Assembly (NCBI GenBank): GCA_002313925.1
Contig: DCAZ01000048.1
Coordinates: 1 to 8,394, forward strand
Direction of reading: 5' to 3'
DNA: 8,394 nt
From: Gemmatimonadales bacterium UBA1120
Lineage (GTDB): Bacteria > Gemmatimonadota > Gemmatimonadetes > Longimicrobiales > Gaopeijiaceae
Shown here one piece after another: positions 1 to 8,002 of the stretch. Position numbers and translations under genes: made by a program. Below the pieces are notes generated by a model. That model ran no database searches and was not told the origin of the DNA. It worked only from the letters and a program-made list of their open reading frames with translations. Every line of letters starts with the position of its first letter. Position 1 is the stretch's first letter.

Positions 1-72
1 TACAGCTTAAGCGCGACCCCTTGTATATAAGTCACTCAGGGACTCCCGTAAAATCGAAGGTCGAAAGCCGTG

Positions 73-103
73 TTGGCTGGAGCAGCCGCTGGCAGGGTAT
101 AAT
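73..103 (+). promoter_or_regulatory. weak candidate upstream promoter for the citrate synthase operon
   Basis: A perfect TATAAT lies at 98-103, with TTGGCT at 73-78 as a possible -35 box. The spacer is 19 bases, longer than the preferred 17. A small hairpin (GGCTG 75-79 / CAGCC 83-87) lies inside the spacer. The -10 match is good, but spacing and -35 are only fair, so this could be a secondary promoter or chance. Seen directly in sequence; function inferred. Confidence 0.25.
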
Positions 104-137
104 CCGTGACAGATGAATCGTGCTGTCCTTCATCCCC

Positions 138-166
138 TTGGGAGGTCCTCTACACGTCTATATAAT
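138..166 (+). promoter_or_regulatory. candidate sigma70-type promoter for the citrate synthase operon
   Basis: TTGGGA (138-143) and a perfect TATAAT (161-166) are separated by exactly 17 bases, the classic housekeeping-sigma arrangement. Transcription would begin near 173 and give a leader of about 70 bases before the citrate synthase start. A small hairpin (CAGC 227-230 / GCTG 234-237) lies just before the GGAG ribosome-binding site at 237-240. The boxes are seen directly; promoter activity is inferred. Confidence 0.5.
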
Positions 167-245
167 AAAGGGCTATTGAGGCAACTGAGCTGCTTGACCC
201 TGACAGAGAGATATAACTAAAGGCGGCAGCTTCGCTGGAGAAACG

Positions 246-1559
246 ATGGGCGATAATGTAACCGAACCGAAGAACACTCTTTCGATCCGCGATAACCGGA
301 CAGGGCGAGACTACGAGGTCGATATCCTGGATGGTGACGTTATTCGGGCCATGGATCTGAGAAAGATCAAGGTCGAAGAAAGCGACTTCGGGATGATGGC
401 ATACGACCCTGCGTTCACTAATACCGCATCAACCTTTAGCACAGTGACGTATATCGACGGGGGTAAGGGGATCCTCCGTTACCGTGGGTACCCGATCGAA
501 CAGCTTGCGGAGAAGAGTTCCCATTTGGAAGTCGCATACCTGCTACTTAAGGGAGAGTTGCCAACTGAAACTGAGCTCGCAGAGTTCGTGTCTGACGTTA
601 CGACTCACACGTACGTGCATGAAAACCTCAAGGATTTGCTAGAGGGCTTCCGTTACGATGCCCACACAATGGGGATGATGGTTAGTGCTGTCAGTGCGCT
701 TTCCACGTTTTATCCGGAAGCAAAAAATGTTAGAGATCCTGCGGTACGCTGGCAGCAGATCGTGCGGCTGGTAGCAAAGATGCCGACGATGGCCGCATAT
801 GCTTATAGACGTCTTCGCGGGTTTCCTTATGTGTATCCTGAAAATGAACTCTCGTACACGTCGAACTTCCTGAACATGCTGTTTCGTATTGAAGCCAAAA
901 ACTATGAGAAGCCGAATCCCGTACTGGAGCGAGCCCTCGACGTTTTATTCATCCTTCATGCGGATCATGAGCAGAACTGTTCAACCACAACGATGCGTGC
1001 CATTGGCTCCTCCGGCACAGACCCATACTCGGCGCTTGCGGGGGCGATGGCGGCCCTCTATGGACCTTTGCACGGTGGTGCTAACGAAGCCGTACTCAGG
1101 ATGCTCGAGCGTATAGGTACGCTGGACAATGTCCCCGGGTTCATTGAGGGTGTAAAGGCGAAAAAAGAACGGCTCATGGGCTTCGGTCATCGGGTTTATA
1201 AGGCGTACGACCCTCGTGCCAGTATCATCAAGCGTACAGCTGATGAGGTTTTTGAGGTGACAGAGCGCAACCCACTGTTAGACATCGCGTTAGAGCTAGA
1301 AAGAATCGCACTAAATGAGGATTACTTCGTCGAGCGAAATCTGTATCCAAACGTCGATTTTTACTCTGGTATGATCTACCAAGCAATGGGTTTCCCCGTG
1401 GAAATGTTCCCAGTCCTTTTCGCGATCCCAAGAGCTGTTGGATGGCTAGCGCAGTGGGAGGAGCTTCTCAGAGACCCGGAACAACGGATTGCTCGACCAC
1501 GTCAGATCTATGTAGGGTCAGATGTTCGTGACTACATACCCATCGGGGAGCGTGGGTGA
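246..1559 (+). CDS. gltA: citrate synthase
   Basis: Cytoplasmic enzyme condensing oxaloacetate with acetyl-CoA to citrate and CoA, the entry step of the TCA cycle. The 437-residue product is full length for the bacterial family (E. coli GltA is 427). Conserved blocks appear in order: TYIDGGKGILRYRGYPIEQL (about 68-87), LHADHEQN (237-244), PLHGGANEAV with catalytic His276, GFGHRVYK with His315, NVDFYSG with catalytic Asp371, and the C-terminal RPRQIYVG with substrate-binding arginines. The His/His/Asp triad is intact. The ATG start is preceded by GGAG (237-240) at 5-base spacing. It ends in TGA, which functions as a normal stop here. It is the first gene of a three-gene forward run, with the next start only 10 bases on. 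A 2-methylcitrate synthase role cannot be excluded from sequence alone, but nothing nearby suggests a methylcitrate cycle. Confidence 0.96.
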   Translation: MGDNVTEPKNTLSIRDNRTGRDYEVDILDGDVIRAMDLRKIKVEESDFGMMAYDPAFTNTASTFSTVTYIDGGKGILRYRGYPIEQLAEKSSHLEVAYLLLKGELPTETELAEFVSDVTTHTYVHENLKDLLEGFRYDAHTMGMMVSAVSALSTFYPEAKNVRDPAVRWQQIVRLVAKMPTMAAYAYRRLRGFPYVYPENELSYTSNFLNMLFRIEAKNYEKPNPVLERALDVLFILHADHEQNCSTTTMRAIGSSGTDPYSALAGAMAALYGPLHGGANEAVLRMLERIGTLDNVPGFIEGVKAKKERLMGFGHRVYKAYDPRASIIKRTADEVFEVTERNPLLDIALELERIALNEDYFVERNLYPNVDFYSGMIYQAMGFPVEMFPVLFAIPRAVGWLAQWEELLRDPEQRIARPRQIYVGSDVRDYIPIGERG

Positions 1560-1569
1560 GCAAAAAGCA

Positions 1570-2451
1570 GTGAGTACGCCGGTCTGTATAGACCTCCTCC
1601 ATTTAGGGCTTGAGGGTGCGATTGCGTGCTATCTGATCGATGGAGAAGAGCCTGCCATCGTTGATCCAGGTCCGGCGACCACACTTGAAAGGCTCACATC
1701 AGAACTCGCCGGTCATGGAATTGGTAGTAAAGATCTTCGGCATGTACTACTGACCCATATTCATCTGGATCACGCCGGGGCTACTGGAGATCTCTGCAAG
1801 ATCTTTCCGCATGCGACAGTGCATGTCCATGAAGATGGAGCACCGCATTTGGTCGATCCCGAGCGTTTGGTAGCCAGCACTCGGAGAACGTTCGGAGATG
1901 CACATGATCGCCTATGGGGGGAGATGAGACCTGTCGCGAGTGAGCGAATAAGAATTTGGTATCCGGGTCAGGATGGCCCCTGGAGGGCACTCCGTCCTTT
2001 GCCGACCCCTGGTCACATCGACCACCATGTTGCTTATCTAGATGAGCGGGATGGTACGCTTTTTTCAGGGGACTCGATGGGGATTGTTCTGGCAGGTGGC
2101 CCGACTCATCCTCCGACACCACCACCTTCAGTGGATCTGCGCGCCTGGGCTGACACACTTTCACAAATCCGTCAATTAGGCTCAGAAAGATTTGCGGTGA
2201 CTCACTTTGGTATTTATGAAGATGTTGATAAACGCTGCACCGAGCTGCAGGATCGCCTTAATGATCTTGAAACTAGAGTGCGAATAAGTCTCGCGAATGG
2301 TGACGAGGAAGACGCGCAGCGATTTGGAAACGAGGTGCGTGAAGAACTGGGAAAATACATGGGTCCAGAGAAGGCGGTCCGCTACTTCGAAATGTTCTCC
2401 GCGTCGATAGATTGGGAAGGTGTAGCTTTCTATTTAAAGCGAAATCCTTAA
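1570..2451 (+). CDS. metallo-beta-lactamase-fold hydrolase (substrate unknown)
   Basis: A metallo-beta-lactamase superfamily hydrolase, probably cytoplasmic, since no signal peptide or membrane segment is seen. From the GTG at 1570 it has 293 residues. The zinc ligands are complete: THIHLDH (His63, His65, Asp67, His68), TPGHIDHH (His149), FSGDSMG (bridging Asp168) and VTHFG (His212). The N-terminal ACYLIDGEEPAIVDPGP strand pair is typical of the glyoxalase II-like branch. A charged, probably helical C-terminal region (about 218-293) follows the core. Start choice: an ATG at 1522 would lie inside citrate synthase and add 16 residues, whereas GTG 1570 has GGTGA (1555-1559) 10 bases upstream, overlapping the citrate synthase stop, and gives the usual N-terminus. 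Co-translation with citrate synthase is likely. The family covers thioesterases, lactonases and glyoxalases; substrate cannot be read from sequence. Confidence 0.9.
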   Translation: MSTPVCIDLLHLGLEGAIACYLIDGEEPAIVDPGPATTLERLTSELAGHGIGSKDLRHVLLTHIHLDHAGATGDLCKIFPHATVHVHEDGAPHLVDPERLVASTRRTFGDAHDRLWGEMRPVASERIRIWYPGQDGPWRALRPLPTPGHIDHHVAYLDERDGTLFSGDSMGIVLAGGPTHPPTPPPSVDLRAWADTLSQIRQLGSERFAVTHFGIYEDVDKRCTELQDRLNDLETRVRISLANGDEEDAQRFGNEVREELGKYMGPEKAVRYFEMFSASIDWEGVAFYLKRNP

Positions 2452-2474
2452 ATGGAGACTGACCTTAACCAGGT

Positions 2475-2480
2475 GGAGGT
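2475..2480 (+). promoter_or_regulatory. strong ribosome binding site deciding the peptidase start
   Basis: GGAGGT lies 10 bases before ATG 2491. The alternative ATG at 2452 directly abuts the preceding gene's TAA and has no purine-rich site at proper distance. It would also put a 13-residue acidic stretch (METDLNQVEVRDL) in front of the signal peptide. This site therefore supports starting at 2491. Confidence 0.7.
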
Positions 2481-2490
2481 ACGTGATTTG

Positions 2491-4485
2491 ATGGGCCATA
2501 TACTCGCGTTCGGTGCTCGTGTCCTAGGGGTTAGCACGTTGGTGATACTCACCGCGACACCTTCCGCAGCTGCTATGGTAGTACAGCAGGATAATTCTTC
2601 ATTAAGGCCAATCCCGGCACCAGTAATTCTTCCGCAATTCTACGAGAGAGCACTCGCTCGGGGTTGGAGAAGCGAGGATGGGAGTCCGGGCCATTCATAC
2701 TGGAAGCAATCGGCCTCATATGATCTAGATGCGTCACTAGACCCCGAGACAGGGCATCTAGAGGGTACAGCTCGGATTCTTTATGCAAACAATGCGCCTG
2801 CGACGTTGCCCAGCGTTTTCTTGTATCTGTTGCAGAACCTTCATAAGGAGGGTTCACCTCGCTCGAACTCTGAGGAGGTCACCGGTGGTGTAACTCTGAC
2901 TAGTGTATTTGCGGATGGGGAAGAGTTGAATGAGGGGGATTTAGAAGCAGGTCCCAGCTATAGAGTCGATGGGACGCTGCTTGAACTCCGGCCGAGCTTA
3001 CCAGTTGAGGAAGGAGACACACTCAAACTTGAGATTGGCTGGGAGGTGACCCTTCCTCAGAACGGATCAGGCCGAATGGGTCACTCAGATCATGAGATGT
3101 ATTTTGTCGCGTACTGGTTCCCGAAGATGGCTGTTTTTGACGACCTCAGACTTTGGGATGCGGAGCCCTATCTCGGGAATGCAGAATTCTATGACGGATT
3201 CGCAGATTATACGGTTGCCCTGACGGTACCCGCTGGCTGGACAGTGATGGCTACCGGTTCACTAGAGAACTCCGAAGAGGTCTTCTCGGCTTTGACGCTT
3301 GACCGCCTTGAGGAAGCTGCCGTCTCAGACGAACTAGTGATGATTGCGGGGCAGGCTGAAAGAGATGCGGAGACGGTCACGGCGTATCCCGAGGATGGAA
3401 TGCTGACCTATCGGTTCACGGCCGATAGTGTCCGAGATTTCACGTGGACGACATCTAACATACAGCGCTGGGATGCAACTTCAGCACTGGTTCCTGACCG
3501 GGATGAGGATGGTGAGGATGACCGTGTGCTAATCCACTCCTTTTGGCGTCCGAACAGGGCCCCGCTATGGACGCAGCAGTGGCAATACGCAAAGCAATCG
3601 ATTGAACATCATTCAGCCTACACGGGTTACAGCTATCCTTGGCCGCATATGACATCAGTTGAGGGTGCGGACATCATCAACGGTGGGATGGAATTTCCGA
3701 TGCTGACGCTTATTGGTCCTTACGAGGGCGGGGAAGCACAAGCTCTGTTCAGCGTCACATCACATGAGCTTGCTCATATGTGGATTCCGATGATCGTTGG
3801 GTCAAATGAGAAACGACACGCGTGGATGGATGAGGGCACGACCACCTTCCTAGAGAACGAGAGCCTCATAGAATTCTGGCCTGGTGTCGACCATCATCGG
3901 GTAGAAGCCAGAGGCTACTTGTATGCAGCTCAAGAGGGACTTGAGCAAAGCATGATGAGACATGGTGACTGGTATGAGCCAGGTCCAGGTTACGGAACTG
4001 CTTCATACCCTAAACCAGCTACACTAATGGTGGCATTAAGAGAGTTGATGGGGGAGGATACGTGGGAAGCCGCATACCGAGCTTTTATTTCGGAGTGGGC
4101 ATTTAAACACCCTACCCCGTGGGACTTTTTTTCCACATTCGAACGCTTTGCAGAACAGGATCTCGATTGGTTCTGGACGTCGTTCTACTTCGATACGTGG
4201 AAGCTGGATCACGCGGTTGGGTTGGTCCAGCCACGCACAGGAGGAGGGGGGACTGTTGTTATTGAGGACCGAGGGTTTGCTCTATTCCCAGCTTCAGTGC
4301 GTATAAGGACATCAGGTGGTGAAGAATTAGAAGAGTTTATTCCTGTGGAGCACTGGCTTGCGGGCAATACTCAGTATGAGATCGAAATTCCGCGTGAAGC
4401 TGGGTCTGTGGTACGAGTTGAGGTGGACCCTGATGGATACACTCCCGATGTAGACCGCACCAATAATTTTTGGCCGCGGGGCTAG
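2491..4485 (+). CDS. secreted M1-family zinc metallopeptidase
   Basis: Predicted exported gluzincin peptidase, 664 residues from ATG 2491. Residues 1-28 form a signal peptide: GARVL, then a hydrophobic core (GVSTLVILTATP) and an A-A-A cleavage motif near 26-28. A beta-rich N-terminal domain (about 70-310) resembles the M1 saddle domain. The catalytic domain carries the aminopeptidase exopeptidase motif as GGMEFP (398-403; GAMEN in classical members), HELAH (425-429) and the third zinc ligand Glu448 exactly 18 residues after the second His (HExxH-x18-E, within WMDEG). Tyr506 in SYPKP is a candidate transition-state tyrosine. HPTPWDFF (540-547) is also typical of M1. The last ~90 residues look like a beta domain ending DPDGYTPDVDRTNN, as in M1 peptidases of Bacteroidota and Gemmatimonadota. 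It is third in the forward run, 39 bases after the hydrolase. Likely role is peptide degradation outside the cytoplasm; specificity is unknown. Confidence 0.92.
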   Translation: MGHILAFGARVLGVSTLVILTATPSAAAMVVQQDNSSLRPIPAPVILPQFYERALARGWRSEDGSPGHSYWKQSASYDLDASLDPETGHLEGTARILYANNAPATLPSVFLYLLQNLHKEGSPRSNSEEVTGGVTLTSVFADGEELNEGDLEAGPSYRVDGTLLELRPSLPVEEGDTLKLEIGWEVTLPQNGSGRMGHSDHEMYFVAYWFPKMAVFDDLRLWDAEPYLGNAEFYDGFADYTVALTVPAGWTVMATGSLENSEEVFSALTLDRLEEAAVSDELVMIAGQAERDAETVTAYPEDGMLTYRFTADSVRDFTWTTSNIQRWDATSALVPDRDEDGEDDRVLIHSFWRPNRAPLWTQQWQYAKQSIEHHSAYTGYSYPWPHMTSVEGADIINGGMEFPMLTLIGPYEGGEAQALFSVTSHELAHMWIPMIVGSNEKRHAWMDEGTTTFLENESLIEFWPGVDHHRVEARGYLYAAQEGLEQSMMRHGDWYEPGPGYGTASYPKPATLMVALRELMGEDTWEAAYRAFISEWAFKHPTPWDFFSTFERFAEQDLDWFWTSFYFDTWKLDHAVGLVQPRTGGGGTVVIEDRGFALFPASVRIRTSGGEELEEFIPVEHWLAGNTQYEIEIPREAGSVVRVEVDPDGYTPDVDRTNNFWPRG

Positions 4486-4495
4486 CTTCTCTAGC
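4481..4495 (+). repeat. small inverted repeat at the peptidase stop codon
   Basis: GCTAG (4481-4485) and CTAGC (4491-4495) can form a 5-bp stem with a CTTCT loop, overlapping the TAG stop. No T-run follows, so it is at best a weak 3'-end stabilising structure. Confidence 0.3.
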
Positions 4496-4523
4496 ATCGA
4501 TTACATGAGAGATATGCTGTTTT

Positions 4524-4550
4524 AAGAGTTGCGGCTTAAGTAAAACTCTT
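4524..4550. terminator. possible weak bidirectional terminator between convergent genes
   Basis: AAGAGTT (4524-4530) and AACTCTT (4544-4550) form a perfect 7-bp inverted repeat with a 13-base loop; U-A and U-G pairs can extend it on the forward transcript. It lies between two convergent genes and overlaps the last codons and stop of dnaE2. The stem is AT-rich and has no clear U-tract on either strand, so intrinsic termination is doubtful. The repeat is seen; function is inferred. Confidence 0.25.
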
Positions 4551-7500
4551 GATGCCCGGAGGGCTCTGCCGTAGGGCTGTCAGATATTGGAAAGGACCCG
4601 TGCTGGTTCGCTTCAGTTTAGTTGGGTACTCCATGTTGTCGGGCGAAGAGCTTTTCTGCAGTTCCTGCTGGTGTATAGGTGCGCCGGGGACACGGAGTGC
4701 TCGGACATCGTTGGCGATCACATTAATCGTAGTGCCATCTTTTTGTAGTCGGCCACTTACGGCCAGAAACGTTTCCATGCGAACGGCGTTTCGGTCTCGT
4801 TTATAGACATCAGGCCTCACGATGACATTGATTGGCCCGTGTTCATCTTCCATCAACACGAAGACGTACCCCTTAGCAGTACCCGGTCGCTGACGTGTTG
4901 TGACAAGCCCTGCAACACGCACCGTGCTCCCTTGTCTGAGAAGTGGAAGCCGGTCAGAGGTCAGGGTGTCTTTCGGCAGGACATTTTTGAGCAGCGATAG
5001 CGGGTGGAGTTCAGTTGAGAAGTGGAGCATTTGGTACTCAGCGATCATCTGTTCAGTTTTTCCAATGTCTGGGAAAGAGAGGTTCTCATACGGATTGCCC
5101 AAGGCGAGCTCGGTCTGTGCGTGATTATCACGACTGCGTTTACAGCTGTTGTTTGTGTCAGGTCCGAGCCATAGCCCTGCCTGCCAGAGGAGTTCGCGTC
5201 GGGTGAGACCAAACTCGTTAAAGCCACCCACCCAGATAAGGTTCTCGATCGCGGGCCGCTGGAGCCCGGACGGTGTTCTACGTAAGAAATCAGTGAGAGA
5301 AATGTAAGGGCCGTTACGCCTGCGTTCCTTGACGATATGCTCGGCGATTTCAACCCCCCAGTTTCGCACAAATCCGAGTCCTATACGCAAGTCAGTTCCC
5401 TCGGCGGTACACACCACATCGCTTTTGTTTATGTGCGGGGGCAGTGTTTGAATCCCATTGCGGCGTGCATCCCGGCCGAGGACGTCGAGTGAATAGAAGC
5501 CCATCGGCTGGTTATTGAAGAGTGCAACATAGAATTCGGTCGGGTAGTGATGGCGTAGCCATGCCGATTGGTACGCTAGCAGGCCGAAAGCAGTAGCATG
5601 GGATTTTGGAAATCCGAATTCGGAAAAAGCTGTCACTTGTGCGAATACTTCACGTGCTGTTGCCTCACCGACTCCGTTGGTTAATGCGCCTTTCTGGAAG
5701 TTTTCCCAGTGGGCCAGGAGAGCTTCTTTGGAGCGTTTCCGGCTCATCGCACGTCTCAGTTCCTCTGCTTGACCATCCGAAAAATTTGCAAGTGCCTGAC
5801 AAATTTTGAGAACCTGGTCCTGGAAGATTACCACACCGAGTGTCTCACGGAGTGCTTCTTCCAAGAGAGGATGGGAGTAGGGGATCTCATAGTTGGGATT
5901 TTCTCGAATTATCTCGCGCCTCTTCACATACGGGTTTACCGCACCACCCACGATAGGTCCGGGTCGTACGATTGCTACCTGAATAGCAAGTTCAGCGAGG
6001 TTTCTTGGACAAGTACGTCGAAGCATCTGGATTTGGGCACGACTCTCAACCTGGAACAGGCCGACAGTGTCACCTGAGCAGATGCGATCATAGATCGCTT
6101 TTTCTTCGAAATCGATACGTGATAGGTCAGGGGCTTTATCGTGACGTTGAGCGATCAGATTAATGCTGTCCTCAACCAGCGAGAGCATGCCGAGCGCGAG
6201 GAAGTCGATCTTGATGAAGCCTGCGTCTTCACACGAATCCTTATCCCACTGGCAGAGGACCCGACCTTCCCAGGCAGCGGGCTCAAGAGGGACAATCCCG
6301 ATGAGCGGACGGCTTGAGATGATCATTCCACCCACGTGCTGAGAAATATGGCGTGGAAGTCCAGAGATGTTTTCAGCGAGTTCACCAAGCAGTCTCCAGA
6401 GATGAGCATCTGCGCGTGCTTTAAACTCAGGCAGAGCGCTGATCTCCTCAGCAAGCATGGAGGCTGAGCGGTGCTCAGCAAGCTTGGATAGCTTTTCGAG
6501 TTCACCAATGGGGAGATCGAGTGCTTTCCCAACTTCGCGGACTGCCGAACGAAGCCGGTATGTCGGAAAAGTACAAACGAGCCCCGTATGGTTATATCCG
6601 TACTTTTCGTGGACACGAAGAATCAGTTTCTCTCGGATGTCTCTTGGAAAGTCTAGGTCAATGTCAGGGACGTTTCGGAGTGCCTCGTTAAGGAAGCGGC
6701 CTAGGAAGAGGTCGTTCTTTACCGGGTCAATGTGAGAGAGTCCGATCAAATAACAGATAATTGACGATACTGAAGAGCCTCGGCCTCGGCCTGGGGGTAG
6801 GCCAGATCGGGCCCGAGGGGTATCTCCACGAACTTCCCGCGCAACCTCATTAGCCAGTGACATGATATCACGGTAGACGAGAAAAAATCCTGCGAGTCCG
6901 TGCAGATCTACGAGGGCGAGTTCGGTATGTAGGCGTTCCTCAGCCTCTTTTATCTCAGTGCCTCCAGGTTCATACAGCGTGGAGATCTTGGACTTACAAA
7001 TTGCAGCGAGTGTTTTAAGAGCATCGCTATGATCGGATCCTTCAAAGTTGGGAAACTCGTACCCAAGGTCTTCGGTCAGGTCAAAGGCGGCACAACGTTC
7101 GGCGATCAGAAGCGTGTTCGTAAGCGCTTCTGGACGATTTTCAAAACGGTGCTGCATCTCCCAGGGTTCCGGAAGATGGAAGAGACGGTTTGCCCGGCGC
7201 GCTCTGTGAGCGCCTTCGAGTGTAGTCCTGTTCTTGATCGAGACCAGTATATCTTGGAGCTGATGCCGTTCTGGCCTGTGATAGTGGACGTTTCCTGTGG
7301 CGACAACTCCGAGCCCCAGACGGCCCGCGAGGCGGGCAAGTGTTTTGTTACGGGACGCATCTCCCTTGACACAGTTGTCCTGCAATTCAGCAAAGACATT
7401 TCCGGGACCAAAGGATTGCACGAATTGCTTTGTCAACGTTTCTGCTTCAGCTACGGAAGATTCGAGTGCTGCTGCGATCGGACTTTTTCGACATCCAGTG

Positions 7501-7895
7501 AGTAGGATTAATCCTTCGGAAAGCTCCAGTAGAGAGGATAGTGGAAGTCGAGCGTCACCCCGTTCCGAGCCCATGTGTGCTTCGGTCAGAAGCCGACACA
7601 GGTTGGAGTAACCGGAAGGGGATTCGGCCAGGAGAGTGACATGGTGACCATCTTTAGGCTCCTCCACATTCGGAAAGCACTCACGGAGAGTGACCTCGGC
7701 ACCAGTAATCGGTTGGAGACCGGACAGGCGCGCTGCCTGCGCAAACTCCATTGAACCATAAAGGCCATTATGGTCAGTCAGAGCCAAGGCTGGGTAGCCA
7801 AGCTCAACCGCACGCATGACCAACTCCTCTGGGTGGGACGCACCATCCAAGAAAGAAAAGCCAGAATGACAGTGCAGCTCGATGTAAGGGTTCAT
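4536..7895 (-). CDS. dnaE2: error-prone DNA polymerase DnaE2 (ImuC), C-family
   Basis: Mutagenic DNA polymerase III alpha paralogue that, with ImuA and ImuB, performs damage-induced translesion synthesis in many bacteria. From ATG 7895 it has 1119 residues. An N-terminal PHP domain opens with the DnaE2-type ELHCHSGFSFLDGASHPEEL (His8, His10), then TDHNGLYG, GAEV and GNVHYH. The palm holds PDIDLDF (410-416; Asp413 and Asp415) and IKIDFLALGML (Asp564), matching the three catalytic aspartates of E. coli alpha (401, 403, 555). RHISQHVGGMIIS (about 515-527), FQVESRAQIQML (614-625) and GFPKSHATAFGLLAYQSAWL (761-780) are family hallmarks. A helix-hairpin-helix region (about 836-896) and an OB fold (about 989-1067) follow. 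It lacks the tau-binding tail of replicative DnaE. Start: ATG 7895 has AAGGA at 7-base spacing; a GTG one codon upstream (7898) is less likely. No imuA, imuB or lexA is visible nearby. Confidence 0.94.
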   Translation of the reverse strand: MNPYIELHCHSGFSFLDGASHPEELVMRAVELGYPALALTDHNGLYGSMEFAQAARLSGLQPITGAEVTLRECFPNVEEPKDGHHVTLLAESPSGYSNLCRLLTEAHMGSERGDARLPLSSLLELSEGLILLTGCRKSPIAAALESSVAEAETLTKQFVQSFGPGNVFAELQDNCVKGDASRNKTLARLAGRLGLGVVATGNVHYHRPERHQLQDILVSIKNRTTLEGAHRARRANRLFHLPEPWEMQHRFENRPEALTNTLLIAERCAAFDLTEDLGYEFPNFEGSDHSDALKTLAAICKSKISTLYEPGGTEIKEAEERLHTELALVDLHGLAGFFLVYRDIMSLANEVAREVRGDTPRARSGLPPGRGRGSSVSSIICYLIGLSHIDPVKNDLFLGRFLNEALRNVPDIDLDFPRDIREKLILRVHEKYGYNHTGLVCTFPTYRLRSAVREVGKALDLPIGELEKLSKLAEHRSASMLAEEISALPEFKARADAHLWRLLGELAENISGLPRHISQHVGGMIISSRPLIGIVPLEPAAWEGRVLCQWDKDSCEDAGFIKIDFLALGMLSLVEDSINLIAQRHDKAPDLSRIDFEEKAIYDRICSGDTVGLFQVESRAQIQMLRRTCPRNLAELAIQVAIVRPGPIVGGAVNPYVKRREIIRENPNYEIPYSHPLLEEALRETLGVVIFQDQVLKICQALANFSDGQAEELRRAMSRKRSKEALLAHWENFQKGALTNGVGEATAREVFAQVTAFSEFGFPKSHATAFGLLAYQSAWLRHHYPTEFYVALFNNQPMGFYSLDVLGRDARRNGIQTLPPHINKSDVVCTAEGTDLRIGLGFVRNWGVEIAEHIVKERRRNGPYISLTDFLRRTPSGLQRPAIENLIWVGGFNEFGLTRRELLWQAGLWLGPDTNNSCKRSRDNHAQTELALGNPYENLSFPDIGKTEQMIAEYQMLHFSTELHPLSLLKNVLPKDTLTSDRLPLLRQGSTVRVAGLVTTRQRPGTAKGYVFVLMEDEHGPINVIVRPDVYKRDRNAVRMETFLAVSGRLQKDGTTINVIANDVRALRVPGAPIHQQELQKSSSPDNMEYPTKLKRTSTGPFQYLTALRQSPPGIKSFT

Positions 7896-7961
7896 CACCG
7901 GATCCTTGATCTCCGCACATACCCACCCGGCACATCACCGAGTGCTTTAAATTACTTTGTC

Positions 7962-7975
7962 CCCACGTTTGTGGG
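7962..7975. repeat. short inverted repeat in the divergent intergenic region
   Basis: CCCAC (7962-7966) and GTGGG (7971-7975) flank GTTT. It lies about 65 bases upstream of the dnaE2 start, within that gene's probable leader or promoter region. There is no adjoining T-run on either strand, so it is not a convincing terminator. It could be a protein-binding site or a leader hairpin, or may be chance. Confidence 0.3.
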
Positions 7976-8002
7976 CTCAGCTCATTTGATTCCGAAGCGC
8001 AG

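Noticed and set aside
32..133. Reverse-strand 33-codon frame in the leader upstream of citrate synthase
   Set aside because: Too short, poorly spaced ribosome site, no recognisable motif, and it overlaps a candidate promoter region.
1..245. Possible tRNA or other structured RNA upstream of citrate synthase
   Set aside because: No T-loop GTTCGA-type motif with paired acceptor arms was found; only short hairpins are visible. In particular no tRNA-Sec.
4536..4704. A clamp-binding peptide at the DnaE2 C-terminus (HQQELQ or FQYLTAL)
   Set aside because: Neither matches the beta-clamp consensus well, and the position is beyond the OB fold in a low-complexity tail; not supportable by eye.
7029..7505. 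158-codon forward open frame opposite dnaE2
   Set aside because: It lies wholly antisense to the PHP/N-terminal region of an intact dnaE2 and has no recognisable family character; other forward frames within 4549-7611 are likewise shadows.
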